Numbered from the stretch's first letter, positions 8,023-16,789 are shown. The stretch is 64,000 nucleotides of DNA from Nocardioides sp. T2.26MG-1 (GCF_950101795.1 NZ_CATNLZ010000035.1:124001-188000), one strand, 5' to 3'. Notes: a model not told the origin generated them from the sequence alone. Program-made: numbers and translations.

Positions 8023-9702
8023 GTGTTGTCGGACATCGAGATCGCCAACGCCGCCACGTTGCGGCCCATCACCGAGGTGGCCGTCGAGTCACTCGGCATC
8101 GACGCGGAGCACCTGGTGCCGTACGGCCACGACAAGGCGAAGGTGGACCCGGTCTACCTGACCTCGTTGGCCGACCGGCCGCTCGGGAAGCTGATCCTGG
8201 TCACCGCGCTGTCGCCGACGCCACCGGGGGAGGGCAAGACGACCACGTCGGTCGGCCTGACCGACGCCCTGCACGGGATGGGCCACCGCGCCATCGCCTG
8301 CCTGCGCGAGCCCTCGATGGGCCCGGTCTTCGGGATGAAGGGCGGCGCCGCCGGCGGCGGCTACAGCCAGGTGGTGCCGATGACCGACATCAACCTGCAC
8401 TTCACCGGCGACTTCGCGGCGATCGCCGCGGCCAACAACCTGCTCGCGGCGCTGATCGACAACCACGTCCACCACGGCAACGAGCTCGACATCGACGTGC
8501 GCACCGTGACCTGGAAGCGGGTGCTCGACACCAACGACCGCGCGCTCCGCGAGGTCGTCGTCGGTCTCGGCGGCCCGATCAACGGCTTCCCGCGCGAGGA
8601 CGGGTTCGACATCGTGGTCGCCTCGGAGCTGATGGCGATCTTCTGCCTGACCGAGTCGTGGGCCGACCTCAAGCGCCGCATCGGCGACATCGTCATCGGC
8701 TACTCCCGCGCGGGTGCCCCCGTGACCGCGCGTGACCTCGGCGCCACCGGCGCGATGGCGGTCCTGCTGCGTGACGCGATCGCGCCCAACCTCGTGCAGA
8801 CGCTCGAGGGTGCGCCGGCGTTCGTGCACGGCGGGCCGTTCGCGAACATCGCGCACGGCTGCAGCTCGGTGATGGCCACCCGCGCCGGCCTGCGGCTGGC
8901 CGACTACGTCGTCACCGAGGCGGGCTTCGGCGCCGACCTGGGCGCGGAGAAGTTCGTCGACATCAAGTGCCGCATGTCCGGCCTGCGCCCCGACGTCGCC
9001 GTCGTGGTCGCGACCGTGCGCGCCCTGAAGTACCACGGTGGCGTGGCGCTCGCCGACCTCGACACCGAGGACCTCGACGCGGTCGAGGCCGGCATGGACA
9101 ACCTGCGCCGCCATCTGCACAACCTCCGCGAGGTGCACGGCATCCCGTGCGTCGTCGCGGTCAACCGGTTCCCGAGCGACACCGACGCCGAGGTGACGCG
9201 CGTCGTGGAGCTCAGCGAGGCGGCCGGCGCCACGGCGTACCCCGCCACGCACTTCACCGACGGCGGCATCGGCGCCCAGGACCTCGCCAAGGGCGTGCTG
9301 CAGGTGCTCGACGAGCCGCCCTCGTCGACGTTCGCGTTCACCTACCCCGACGAGCTGTCGCTCACCGAGAAGGTCGAGGCGGTCGCGACCCGCATCTACG
9401 GCGCCGGCCGGGTCACCTGGGACGGCAAGGCGAGCAAGCGGCTCGCCCGCATCGAGCGGGACGGGTACGCCGGGCTCCCGGTGTGCATCGCCAAGACGCA
9501 GTACTCCTTCTCCACCGACCCGACCGTCCTCGGCGCCCCCACCGGCCACGAGCTGCGGGTCCGTGAGGTGCGGCTGTCCGCGGGCGCCGGCTTCGTGGTC
9601 GTGGTCTGTGGCGACATGATGACGATGCCGGGGCTCCCCAGCCACCCGGCCGCGCAACGGATCGACCTCGCCGACGACGGGACGATCATCGGGCTGTCGT
9701 AG
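8023..9702 (+). CDS. fhs: formate--tetrahydrofolate ligase
   Basis: ATP-dependent formation of 10-formyl-tetrahydrofolate from formate, feeding purine and other one-carbon pathways. The 559-aa length is normal for the family. The P-loop TPPGEGKTTTS lies at about residues 66-76. Other family blocks are REPSMGPVFGMKGGAAGGGY, the folate-site region HFTGDFAAI, and KFVDIKCRMSGL. The start is GTG at 8023: GGGAGG ends 6 nt upstream, giving an N-terminus Met-Leu-Ser-Asp. The gene stands alone, without folD or purine genes beside it, as is common in actinobacteria. Confidence 0.97.
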   Translation: MLSDIEIANAATLRPITEVAVESLGIDAEHLVPYGHDKAKVDPVYLTSLADRPLGKLILVTALSPTPPGEGKTTTSVGLTDALHGMGHRAIACLREPSMGPVFGMKGGAAGGGYSQVVPMTDINLHFTGDFAAIAAANNLLAALIDNHVHHGNELDIDVRTVTWKRVLDTNDRALREVVVGLGGPINGFPREDGFDIVVASELMAIFCLTESWADLKRRIGDIVIGYSRAGAPVTARDLGATGAMAVLLRDAIAPNLVQTLEGAPAFVHGGPFANIAHGCSSVMATRAGLRLADYVVTEAGFGADLGAEKFVDIKCRMSGLRPDVAVVVATVRALKYHGGVALADLDTEDLDAVEAGMDNLRRHLHNLREVHGIPCVVAVNRFPSDTDAEVTRVVELSEAAGATAYPATHFTDGGIGAQDLAKGVLQVLDEPPSSTFAFTYPDELSLTEKVEAVATRIYGAGRVTWDGKASKRLARIERDGYAGLPVCIAKTQYSFSTDPTVLGAPTGHELRVREVRLSAGAGFVVVVCGDMMTMPGLPSHPAAQRIDLADDGTIIGLS

Positions 9703-9713
9703 CCATCGGGTTC

Positions 9714-10064
9714 TCAGCCCAGGTGCTCGGCGACCAGTCGCTTCGGCGCCTGGGCCGCCCACGCCTCCCGGACGAGGGCCTCGAGCCGGTCGTCGGGCAC
9801 ACCCGCCAGCTGGACCTCGAGGCCGAGGAAGCTGCGTGGGGGATCGGAGCGGCGCACCGCTGTTGCGTGCTCCGGGTCGGCGGTCGCCGCTGCCTGCGCC
9901 GACTCCTCGGAGACGCAGAACACGGCCGTGGTCTCGTCTCGACCCATGCCCAGGAAGGTCGTGCCGCGGACCTGCCACAGCGGGACCCTGAACCGGAAGT
10001 GCTGCTTCTCGGTGACCTCGGGGAACTCCATCGCCCAGGCCCGGATCTGATCGGTGGTCGCCAT
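9714..10064 (-). CDS. MmcQ/YjbR family protein
   Basis: A 116-aa protein with the MmcQ/YjbR fold pattern: N-terminal FPEVTEKQHFRFRVPLW, a small sheet, and a C-terminal helix (LEALVREAWAAQAPKRL). These domains resemble the CyaY/double-wing DNA-binding fold, but their role is unknown. The ATG at 10064 is the family-like start, although an in-frame GTG occurs 18 nt upstream. It is convergent with fhs, with only 11 bp between the stops. Confidence 0.8.
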   Translation of the reverse strand: MATTDQIRAWAMEFPEVTEKQHFRFRVPLWQVRGTTFLGMGRDETTAVFCVSEESAQAAATADPEHATAVRRSDPPRSFLGLEVQLAGVPDDRLEALVREAWAAQAPKRLVAEHLG

Positions 10065-10089
10065 GGCACCAGGTAGCCACACGGGACCC

Positions 10090-10110
10090 GGCGTCGTCCA
10101 GGACGACGCC
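10090..10110. other. perfect hairpin GGCGTCGTC-CAG-GACGACGCC
   Basis: Nine-bp perfect arms with a 3-nt loop lie 26 bp upstream of the MmcQ-like start. It could be an RNA hairpin in that leader or an operator. The remaining sequence to 10204 shows nothing else clear. Confidence 0.4.
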
Positions 10111-10204
10111 GCTCAGGTCCGTGACCTCCACGTCGCTCGGTGCCGCGTCGCGCCTGACGGAGACTGTCGGTCCGCGCGCCTAGAGTTCGTCGGGTGAACG
10201 AGCG

Positions 10205-10447
10205 ATGAGCAAGGAAGCAGCGGTCCGGGCGATGCGAGAGGCCAGGTACAACGAGAGGTCGGCTGCGCCGACCGCCGCCGCGACGCCGGCCAGGCCGGCG
10301 GCGCGACGCCCGAAGGCGACTCCGACGACGGCTGCTGCGGCTGCCCCGGGCCCGTCCGTCGATGGCCTGTGTGGTCACCGTTCGATGAACGGACGCAGCT
10401 GCACCCGCGAGCTGGGCCACGCGGCGAAGAGTCACCGCTACTCGTGA
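10205..10447 (+). CDS. small basic protein with Cys/His-rich C-terminus
   Basis: An 80-aa protein in two parts. Residues 1-50 are Ala/Pro/Arg-rich and probably disordered. The last 26 residues contain LCGHRSMNGRSC followed by ELGHAAKSHRYS, a C-x-H...C...H...H arrangement that looks like a small metal-binding knuckle. Codon third positions fit a real gene. I do not recognise a characterised family. It has no clear ribosome-binding site, so the start is uncertain. It faces the next minus-strand gene tail to tail. Confidence 0.6.
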   Translation: MSKEAAVRAMREARYNERSAAPTAAATPARPAARRPKATPTTAAAAAPGPSVDGLCGHRSMNGRSCTRELGHAAKSHRYS

Positions 10448-10469
10448 CGCGCTCGGGCAGCCGTCGAGG

Positions 10470-10643
10470 TCAGTCGCGGGTCGGGGAGGTGCTGGCGAAG
10501 GTCGGCGGCCGCAGCTTCGCCAGCGCCGAGAGCTCGCTGGCCGTGAGCATGGGGGTCCGGGAGAAGTCCCCGGCGTAGTACCCGTTGTGCCGGCGGCGGC
10601 GAGGTCCGGTGTAGGTGCCGCTCTCTTCCTCGATCGTGAGCAT
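10470..10643 (-). CDS. small protein of 57 aa, unknown function
   Basis: An ATG at 10643 is preceded by AGGAG with a 9-nt spacer. The 57-codon frame ends at 10470, and nearly every third base is G or C, the pattern of real genes here. The product starts MLTIEEESG, has an Arg run (PRRRRHNGYYAGDF) and ends in SELSALAKLRPPTFASTSPTRD. It has no Cys, signal peptide or membrane segment, and I recognise no family. Longer overlapping frames lack this codon pattern. Its upstream leader contains a small GGTCT-TGGTG-AGACC hairpin (10700-10714). The Lys1-like gene lies just upstream... on the same strand only beyond 10753, ending there, so the two could be co-transcribed. Confidence 0.6.
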   Translation of the reverse strand: MLTIEEESGTYTGPRRRRHNGYYAGDFSRTPMLTASELSALAKLRPPTFASTSPTRD

Positions 10644-10752
10644 CTCGGTGATCTCCTGTGGTCTGGGGCGACCGCCGGGGATGGCGGTCTGCTGTACCTG
10701 GTCTCACCAAGACCACGAACGGCACCGACCGAGATCGACAGCCCAGGTCCGG

Positions 10753-11841
10753 TCAGCTCCGCGACCCTCTCGGCGCCTCGAGTCTCTCGACCGCCTGCTC
10801 GAAGGCGCGGCCCGCCGCCGCCCACGGCCCCGCGGGTTCGCCGTCGCGGACCAGCGTCAGCAGGTGCGGCGTCAGGTCGGCGCTGAAGCTCTCGCTGGCC
10901 TCGCGGGGGAGCAGCGAGGGCAGGTTGTCGATGGCGATGACGTCGAGCGGCGCGCTGCCGTGCTCCGGATCGCCCGCGTGCAGGCGCCGTACCGGCTCCT
11001 CCCAGGTGGTGATCCTGTTGTTCACCGGGAGCATGTTGGTGGGACCGGTGACGTCGCAGGTGACGTCGGCGAGCACCCGGAGCCGGCGCTCGCGGTCCAG
11101 GTCCTCCGGCTCCACGAACGGCGTCGTCGGGGTGTGCGTGACCACGCAGTTCACCAGCAGGTCGTGGCCGAGGAGCGCCTGCTTGTGCAGGTCCTGCGTC
11201 TCCTGGCGATCCCACCGGGTCGTCGGCACGCCGGCGGTCGTCAGCGCGTCCTGGGCGCCGCGACCGGACCGGCCGAGCGCGCCCGTGACCAGCGCCAGCA
11301 GCCGGTCCGCTCCGGCCCTCCCGGCGCGCTCCAGCTCGGCGTCGAGCTCGGGCCTGGCCATCGGAGCGAGCGGCGCGGTCAACGAGCCGGCGAGGTGCAG
11401 CAGCCCGAGACCGGCGCCCACGTAGCCCGCCCAGTAGCCGAACGCGACAACGCGCCTGCCGCTCTCGTCGACGAGGTACTCGATGTCGAGCAGCCGACCG
11501 CCGCCCCGGACGAAGCGCTCCAGGGTGCGCCGAGCGTCCGCCTGACCCTTGAACGCGTGGGCGAAGTAGATGTGCCGGTGGCGCAGCGACTCCGGCTCGT
11601 CGGGCAGCTCCTTGATCCCCAGGACGTAGGCGTCGTCGGGCGCGTCGACCCAGCTGCCCTCGGCGGCGACGGACGCCCCTGCCGCGACGTATTCCTCGGT
11701 GGGGAAGATCCGCTGGGCCGACGCCTCGACGGTCACCTGCAGCCCCGCGTCCAGCAACGGCCGGACATCGGCAGGTACGACGGGCGCACGCCGCTCGGTG
11801 CCGCGGGACTCGGATCGGATCCAGACGTGGACGGGCTGCAT
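10753..11841 (-). CDS. saccharopine dehydrogenase (NAD+, L-lysine-forming), Lys1-like
   Basis: The 362-aa sequence resembles fungal LYS1 along its whole length. It has an N-terminal ETR-like sugar... nucleotide-independent block WIRSESRGTERRAPV, the IYFAHAFKGQ motif near residue 92, FGYWAGYVGAGLGLLHLA near 155, and the diagnostic DNLPSLLPREASESFS near 320. LYS1 interconverts saccharopine with lysine and 2-oxoglutarate using NAD(H); it belongs to the alanine dehydrogenase/transhydrogenase superfamily. Bacteria normally make lysine through diaminopimelate, so this gene may act in lysine degradation or on another opine-like substrate. No LYS9 or bifunctional LKR partner is next to it. Confidence 0.8.
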   Translation of the reverse strand: MQPVHVWIRSESRGTERRAPVVPADVRPLLDAGLQVTVEASAQRIFPTEEYVAAGASVAAEGSWVDAPDDAYVLGIKELPDEPESLRHRHIYFAHAFKGQADARRTLERFVRGGGRLLDIEYLVDESGRRVVAFGYWAGYVGAGLGLLHLAGSLTAPLAPMARPELDAELERAGRAGADRLLALVTGALGRSGRGAQDALTTAGVPTTRWDRQETQDLHKQALLGHDLLVNCVVTHTPTTPFVEPEDLDRERRLRVLADVTCDVTGPTNMLPVNNRITTWEEPVRRLHAGDPEHGSAPLDVIAIDNLPSLLPREASESFSADLTPHLLTLVRDGEPAGPWAAAGRAFEQAVERLEAPRGSRS

Positions 11842-11905
11842 GCGGTCAGGATGTCACCGACGCCGCGGTGCTCGGGCGGAGCCGGGCCTGCGCGCTGACG
11901 GGCTG

Positions 11906-13342
11906 TCAGGCCACCATCACCCGACCGGACGAGCCGGCCGACGACGTGGGCCGCTCCCGCACGACCGCCCAGGCCGCGGCGATCCGGCGTACGCCCTCGG
12001 CCAGCTCGTCGGGCCGCCGGCCCCAGGGGATGCGGACGAACGAGTCGAGGCCGCCCTCGGCGGCGAACATCGGGCCGGGCACGATCGCGACCCCCTGGCG
12101 CTCGGCCTCGGCGGCGAGCGCGGAGCCCAGCGGCGCTGGCAGCCGGCACCAGAGAGCGAGTCCTCCGGACGGCACCCGGAACGTCCATTCGGGCAGCTGC
12201 TCGCGGACCGCGGCGACGAGAGTGTCCCGCTGGGTGCGGAGCGTCTCGCGGTTGGCCGGGAGGATCTCGTCGGCCTCGGCCAGGAGCCGGACGAGCACGA
12301 GCTGCTCCATCACGGGGGCGCCGAGCTCGAGCGAGACCCGCGCCTTCGTGAGCCGCTCCATCTGCGAGCGCGGGGCCCGGATCCAGCCGAGCCGCAGGCC
12401 GCCCCAGAACGCCTTGCTCGCGCTCCCGATCGTGATCGTGTCGGGGGCGTACGACGCGAACGGCCGCGGCATCTCCTGCCCCTCGAGTGCCAGTGCCTGG
12501 TGGGACTCGTCGACGATCGGGGTCGCGTGTGCCCGGCGCAGGCAGCCGGCGTACTCCTCGCGCTGCGCGTCGCTCATCAGGTGCCCGGTGGGGTTCTGGA
12601 AGTCCGGGATCAGATAGGCCAGCCGCGGCGCGGTCTGGCGGATCGTGGCCGCGACGGCGTCGAGATCCCATGCCTCGGGATCGACCGGCACCGGGATCAG
12701 TCGCGCTCCCGCGTGCCGCAGCGCGTCGGTGGCGTTGGGATAGACCGGCGACTCGACCAGCAGCCGGTCACCGGGCCGGGTGAACGCCTGCGCGACGATC
12801 GAGGCGGCGGCCAGGGCGCCCGACGTCACCATGATCTGGTCGGGCTCGGTGCTCAGCCCGCGCGCGTCGTACGTCGTGGCGATCGCGCGCTGCAGGTCGG
12901 GCAGTCCGACGGGGAAGTAGCCGTGTCCACCGAGGTACGCCGGCAGGTCGGCCGCGGCCTCGGCGTAGGCCTTCGCGATGCCGACCGGGGCTCCCGGAGC
13001 CGCGCAGCCGAGGTCGATCACGTCGTCGTCACCGGACCGCGGGAACAGTGCCCGGTCGTGTGCGCGCGCCCGGCCGCCGGGCACCCGCGTGAACGTGCCG
13101 GCGCCGCGCCTGGCCTCGGCGTACCCCGCCTCGCGCAGCGCGGCGTAGGCGCGGGTCACCGTGGTGCGCGAGACGGCGAGCGCCTCGGTCAGCTCCCGCT
13201 CGCTCGGCAGTCGGGTGTCGAACGCGATCCGCCCGTCGCCGATCAGCAGCGTCAGCGCGCGGGCCAGCCCGGCGTAGGCAGGGGCGCGGTCGAAGTCGCC
13301 GACCAGGGTGGCCACGCGGGCGGCACTCACGATGCGCGTCAT
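11906..13342 (-). CDS. MocR-family transcriptional regulator (GntR HTH + aminotransferase fold)
   Basis: The 478-aa protein joins a GntR winged HTH (LPSERELTEALAVSRTTVTRAY, about 45-66) to a class I aminotransferase-like domain. The PLP-binding Lys is in IGSASKAFWGGLRLGW. MocR proteins sense PLP or amino-compounds and often control a divergent gene. Here the divergent neighbour is a YczE-like membrane protein, the pairing seen for YczR/YczE. The ATG at 13342 begins MTRIVSAARVA. A 29-bp inverted repeat in the intergenic region is the likely operator. Whether the aminotransferase domain is catalytic cannot be told. Confidence 0.88.
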   Translation of the reverse strand: MTRIVSAARVATLVGDFDRAPAYAGLARALTLLIGDGRIAFDTRLPSERELTEALAVSRTTVTRAYAALREAGYAEARRGAGTFTRVPGGRARAHDRALFPRSGDDDVIDLGCAAPGAPVGIAKAYAEAAADLPAYLGGHGYFPVGLPDLQRAIATTYDARGLSTEPDQIMVTSGALAAASIVAQAFTRPGDRLLVESPVYPNATDALRHAGARLIPVPVDPEAWDLDAVAATIRQTAPRLAYLIPDFQNPTGHLMSDAQREEYAGCLRRAHATPIVDESHQALALEGQEMPRPFASYAPDTITIGSASKAFWGGLRLGWIRAPRSQMERLTKARVSLELGAPVMEQLVLVRLLAEADEILPANRETLRTQRDTLVAAVREQLPEWTFRVPSGGLALWCRLPAPLGSALAAEAERQGVAIVPGPMFAAEGGLDSFVRIPWGRRPDELAEGVRRIAAAWAVVRERPTSSAGSSGRVMVA

Positions 13343-13358
13343 GCAGGCCACTCTTCCA

Positions 13359-13387
13359 CGATTGGCTATTTCCGAGAAGGCCAATCG
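13359..13387. promoter_or_regulatory. inverted repeat CGATTGGC-N13-GCCAATCG, candidate MocR operator
   Basis: Perfect 8-bp arms at 13359-13366 and 13380-13387 lie between the MocR gene and the divergent YczE-like gene. A 12-bp perfect palindrome CCACCATGGTGG follows at 13391-13402, ending just before the GTG start at 13404. Both are placed to control one or both genes. Confidence 0.6.
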
Positions 13388-13403
13388 CCGCCACCATGGT
13401 GGG

Positions 13404-14105
13404 GTGACCCTGACCGCCGCCCGTCCCGGGCTCACCGACCTCGGCCCGATCGCCCAGCTCCGCGCCGGGCGTCTCGCCCGCCGGCTGCCCCAGCTCTTCC
13501 TCGGCCTGGTGCTGTACGGCGTGTCCCTGGCGATGATGTTCCGCGGCCACCTCGGGCTCGCCCCCTGGGACGTGCTCCACTCCGGCCTGATCCGCCACGT
13601 GCCGATCACGATCGGCCAGGCCGTGGTCGTGATGAGCTTCGTGGTGCTGATCGCGTGGATCCCGCTGCGCGAGACCCCTGGCATCGGCACGATCTCCAAC
13701 GCCTTGGTCGTCGGGTTCTCCGCGGACGCCACGCTGGCCGTGCTCGACCGGGCCGACGGGCTGCCGCTGCGGATCGCGCTGATGGTCGGCGGCGTGCTGC
13801 TGTGCGGGCTGGCCAGCGCGCTCTACATCGGCGCCCAGCTCGGCCGGGGCCCGCGCGACGGCCTGATGACCGGCCTGGCCCGGCGTACCGGCCGCTCGCT
13901 GCGCCTGGTCCGCACCGGCCTCGAGGTGGTCGTCGTGCTGATCGGGCTGCTGCTCGGCGGCACCCTCGGCCTCGGCACCGTGCTGTACGCGCTCGCGATC
14001 GGGCCCCTGACCCAGCTCTGGCTGCCGGCATTCACCGTCGACGTGCGCGCGCCCGCCTCCCGATCGATCAGGAATCGAGAAGCACGGGTGTCGGAGCCGA
14101 ACTAG
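13404..14105 (+). CDS. YczE/YyaS/YitT-like membrane protein
   Basis: A 233-aa polytopic membrane protein with about five hydrophobic segments. The family-typical LGLVLYGVSLAMMFRGHLGLAPWDVLH occurs as a longer block at residues about 32-58, and GAQLGRGPRDGLMTGL near 150. The start is taken as GTG 13404 in the frame of this protein. Homologues pair with MocR regulators (YczR) and are of uncertain transport function. The divergent MocR gene and shared inverted repeat support joint regulation. The C-terminal tail after residue 215 is soluble and variable. Confidence 0.82.
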   Translation: MTLTAARPGLTDLGPIAQLRAGRLARRLPQLFLGLVLYGVSLAMMFRGHLGLAPWDVLHSGLIRHVPITIGQAVVVMSFVVLIAWIPLRETPGIGTISNALVVGFSADATLAVLDRADGLPLRIALMVGGVLLCGLASALYIGAQLGRGPRDGLMTGLARRTGRSLRLVRTGLEVVVVLIGLLLGGTLGLGTVLYALAIGPLTQLWLPAFTVDVRAPASRSIRNREARVSEPN

Positions 14106-14154
14106 GTTCGGTCCTGCCCGGCGGCGAGCCGGGGACGAGCTTCCAGGAGGAACC

Positions 14155-14598
14155 ATGACCACGACGCAGACCGGCAGCGACGGCTTCACCGAGGCGGAGC
14201 GCGCCGCGATCAAGTCCCGTGCGGCGGAGCTGCGCGCCGAGGGCAAGAAGGGCGCGAAGCGGGCCGACGGGCTCGAGCAGCTCCTCGAGTCGACCGAGAA
14301 GATGGCGCCCGAGGACCGCGCGCTCGCCGAGCGCGTGCACGTCACCGTGACCGAGCACGCGCCCCAGCTCGAGCCGAAGACCTGGTACGGCATGCCGGCC
14401 TACGCCAACGCGGACGGCAAGGTCGTGCTGTTCTTCAAGAACGCCGGCAAGTTCAAGGAGCGCTACTGCACGCTGGGCTTCGAGGGTGCAGCGAACCTCG
14501 ACGACGGCGACATGTGGCCGACCGTCTTCGCCCTCACCGCGTGGAACGACGTCGTCGCCGACCAGGTCGCCGCCTTGGTGCGCCGGGCGGTGTCCTGA
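14155..14598 (+). CDS. DUF1801 / YdhG-like protein
   Basis: A 147-aa protein. The N-terminal half is charged and Ala/Lys-rich (AERAAIKSRAAELRAEGKKG). The C-terminal half carries the DUF1801 pattern: KTWYGMPAYANADGKVVLFFKN, then ERYCTLGFEGAANLDDGDMWPT. The start ATG has a near-perfect AGGAGGA 5 nt upstream. DUF1801 proteins have an iron-chaperone-like (YdhG) fold, but their role in actinobacteria is unproven. Convergent with the following methyltransferase gene; the stops are one base apart. Confidence 0.85.
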   Translation: MTTTQTGSDGFTEAERAAIKSRAAELRAEGKKGAKRADGLEQLLESTEKMAPEDRALAERVHVTVTEHAPQLEPKTWYGMPAYANADGKVVLFFKNAGKFKERYCTLGFEGAANLDDGDMWPTVFALTAWNDVVADQVAALVRRAVS

Positions 14599-14599
14599 C

Positions 14600-15166
14600 T
14601 CAGCGCTTGGTGGCGATCAGCGCGGAGGCGTCCGGGGCGACCATCACCTCGACCGAGGTGAACCGCTCGTCGGTCAGCCACTGCTCGCGCAGGGTGTCGA
14701 CCCGTCCGTAGGCGATCGGCGGCCACACCTCGCACGGGGTGAAGTCGTCGAGCACCACGATGCCGCCGGCCTCGACGAGGTCAGCGATCGAGTCGACGCC
14801 CACGTCGCCCGGCTCGCCCGAGTCGAGGAACAGCAGCGAGAACGGGCCCTTGTCCAGCAGCGTCGACCAGTCCGCGGAGAGCACCTCGACCTGCGGGTCG
14901 TCGACGAAGATCTCGGCCGCGGCGTCGGCGAGCTTGGCGTCGAGCTCGGCGGTGATGATGCGTGCGTTGCCGCGGACCCCCGAGCGCAGCCAGGCGGTGC
15001 CGACCCCGCATCCGGTGCCGAACTCCGCCATCACGCCCTCCCGGGTGGCGGCCAGGGCCGCCAGGAGGCGTCCGGTCTCGTTGCGGCAGAACGACACGTA
15101 TCCCGCCTTGCGGGAGACGGCGAACGCACGGGACACGACGTCGGGGAGGTCGGGCGGGGCGCTCAT
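14600..15166 (-). CDS. O-methyltransferase-like SAM-dependent enzyme
   Basis: A 188-aa Rossmann methyltransferase. The SAM motif is VMAEFGTGCGVGTAWL near residue 46, followed by the acidic ARIITAELD and LLFLDSGEPGDVGV, which corresponds to the metal-binding Asp region of O-methyltransferase family 3. The size is somewhat below the usual 210-220 aa. Substrate unknown. It is divergent from the leucine leader region. Confidence 0.8.
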   Translation of the reverse strand: MSAPPDLPDVVSRAFAVSRKAGYVSFCRNETGRLLAALAATREGVMAEFGTGCGVGTAWLRSGVRGNARIITAELDAKLADAAAEIFVDDPQVEVLSADWSTLLDKGPFSLLFLDSGEPGDVGVDSIADLVEAGGIVVLDDFTPCEVWPPIAYGRVDTLREQWLTDERFTSVEVMVAPDASALIATKR

Positions 15167-15264
15167 GGGGCGAGTCTCTCATTGCGGGACTTCCGTCTCG
15201 CATCGCGAACAGTCTGTGGAATGTCGTCGCGCGGACGCACGTGCTGTCGTACGGTGAGCGCACC

Positions 15265-15312
15265 ATGCGGAACGTCTTCGTACTTATTGACTGCCGCGGC
15301 GAGGCTTCTTAA
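15265..15312 (+). CDS. leader peptide MRNVFVLIDCRGEAS, attenuator for leuB group (candidate)
   Basis: A 15-codon frame ends in TAA. Its control block encodes Val-Phe-Val-Leu-Ile as GTC TTC GTA CTT ATT. GTA, CTT and ATT are rare in this G+C-rich DNA, and they cluster exactly at branched-chain residues. The frame runs into the left arm of an 11-bp perfect hairpin and its stop lies in the loop, as ribosome-mediated attenuation requires. GGTGAG lies 6 nt before the ATG and a TACGGT hexamer at 15250-15255 could be the -10. Downstream come a 45-aa gene, leuB and ilvE. Confidence 0.6.
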   Translation: MRNVFVLIDCRGEAS

Positions 15313-15332
15313 GAGAGGCCACCTCGCCGCGG
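15294..15332 (+). promoter_or_regulatory. attenuator hairpin, 11-bp perfect arms
   Basis: CCGCGGCGAGG (15294-15304) pairs perfectly with CCTCGCCGCGG (15322-15332). The loop contains the palindrome TCTTAAGA and the leader stop codon. No U-tract follows directly, so this is either the pause/anti-terminator hairpin or a terminator of the actinobacterial T-poor kind. Confidence 0.6.
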
Positions 15333-15436
15333 TGTTCGGCGTTGACGGTCTCTCGGTACATCTGAGTCGAAGATGTCTCCGCGCGAGACCCGCCGCCAGC
15401 AGCACGGCGTGATCCGCATCCTGATGGTTCTCTCCC

Positions 15437-15459
15437 TCGCTCGTGCGATCCACGAGCGA
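15437..15459 (+). promoter_or_regulatory. hairpin TCGCTCGTG-CGATC-CACGAGCGA in leuB leader
   Basis: Perfect 9-bp arms with a 5-nt loop, 92 bp before the small gene at 15551. It may be the second structure of the attenuator. Just before it, an open frame from 15373 encodes VIRILMVLSL; it is rich in branched-chain residues but uses common codons and has no suitable stop. Confidence 0.45.
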
Positions 15460-15550
15460 TCGCGTATCCCGCGCCGGGCCATCTTCGTCTCAGGTGTATC
15501 GGGGCCGCACGGCCAACCGCACCCGACACGACACCAGAGAGAACACCGCC

Positions 15551-15688
15551 ATGTACGACATGTATCCCGACTGGGGACCCGCCAGCCACCACCCGGACAA
15601 CCCCCGCAGCTACGAGAACGTCAGCGCGGCGCTGCAGGCCTCGCTCGACCTGCGGGACAACGGCGGCCAGCGTCCCGACGACAACTAG
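15551..15688 (+). CDS. small acidic protein of 45 aa upstream of leuB
   Basis: ATG at 15551 opens a 45-codon frame beginning MYDMYPDWGPASHHPDNP and ending DLRDNGGQRPDDN. AGAGAGAA lies 7-14 nt upstream as a weak ribosome-binding site. Third positions are nearly all G or C apart from the Met/Tyr-rich start. The TAG stop is 10 nt before the leuB ATG, so the two genes are likely co-transcribed, and that same TAG forms part of a TAGCCT hexamer 7 nt before the leuB start. I recognise no function; a second regulatory peptide or a true small protein are both possible. Confidence 0.55.
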   Translation: MYDMYPDWGPASHHPDNPRSYENVSAALQASLDLRDNGGQRPDDN

Positions 15689-15698
15689 CCTCGGACGC

Positions 15699-16775
<1,077 letters not shown>

Positions 16776-16789
16776 CCGGCGGGCTGCGG

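Noticed and set aside
10438..10725. A 95-codon - strand frame overlapping the 57-aa gene
   Set aside because: Its codons do not show G/C third-position bias, whereas the overlapping 57-aa frame does and has a ribosome-binding site.
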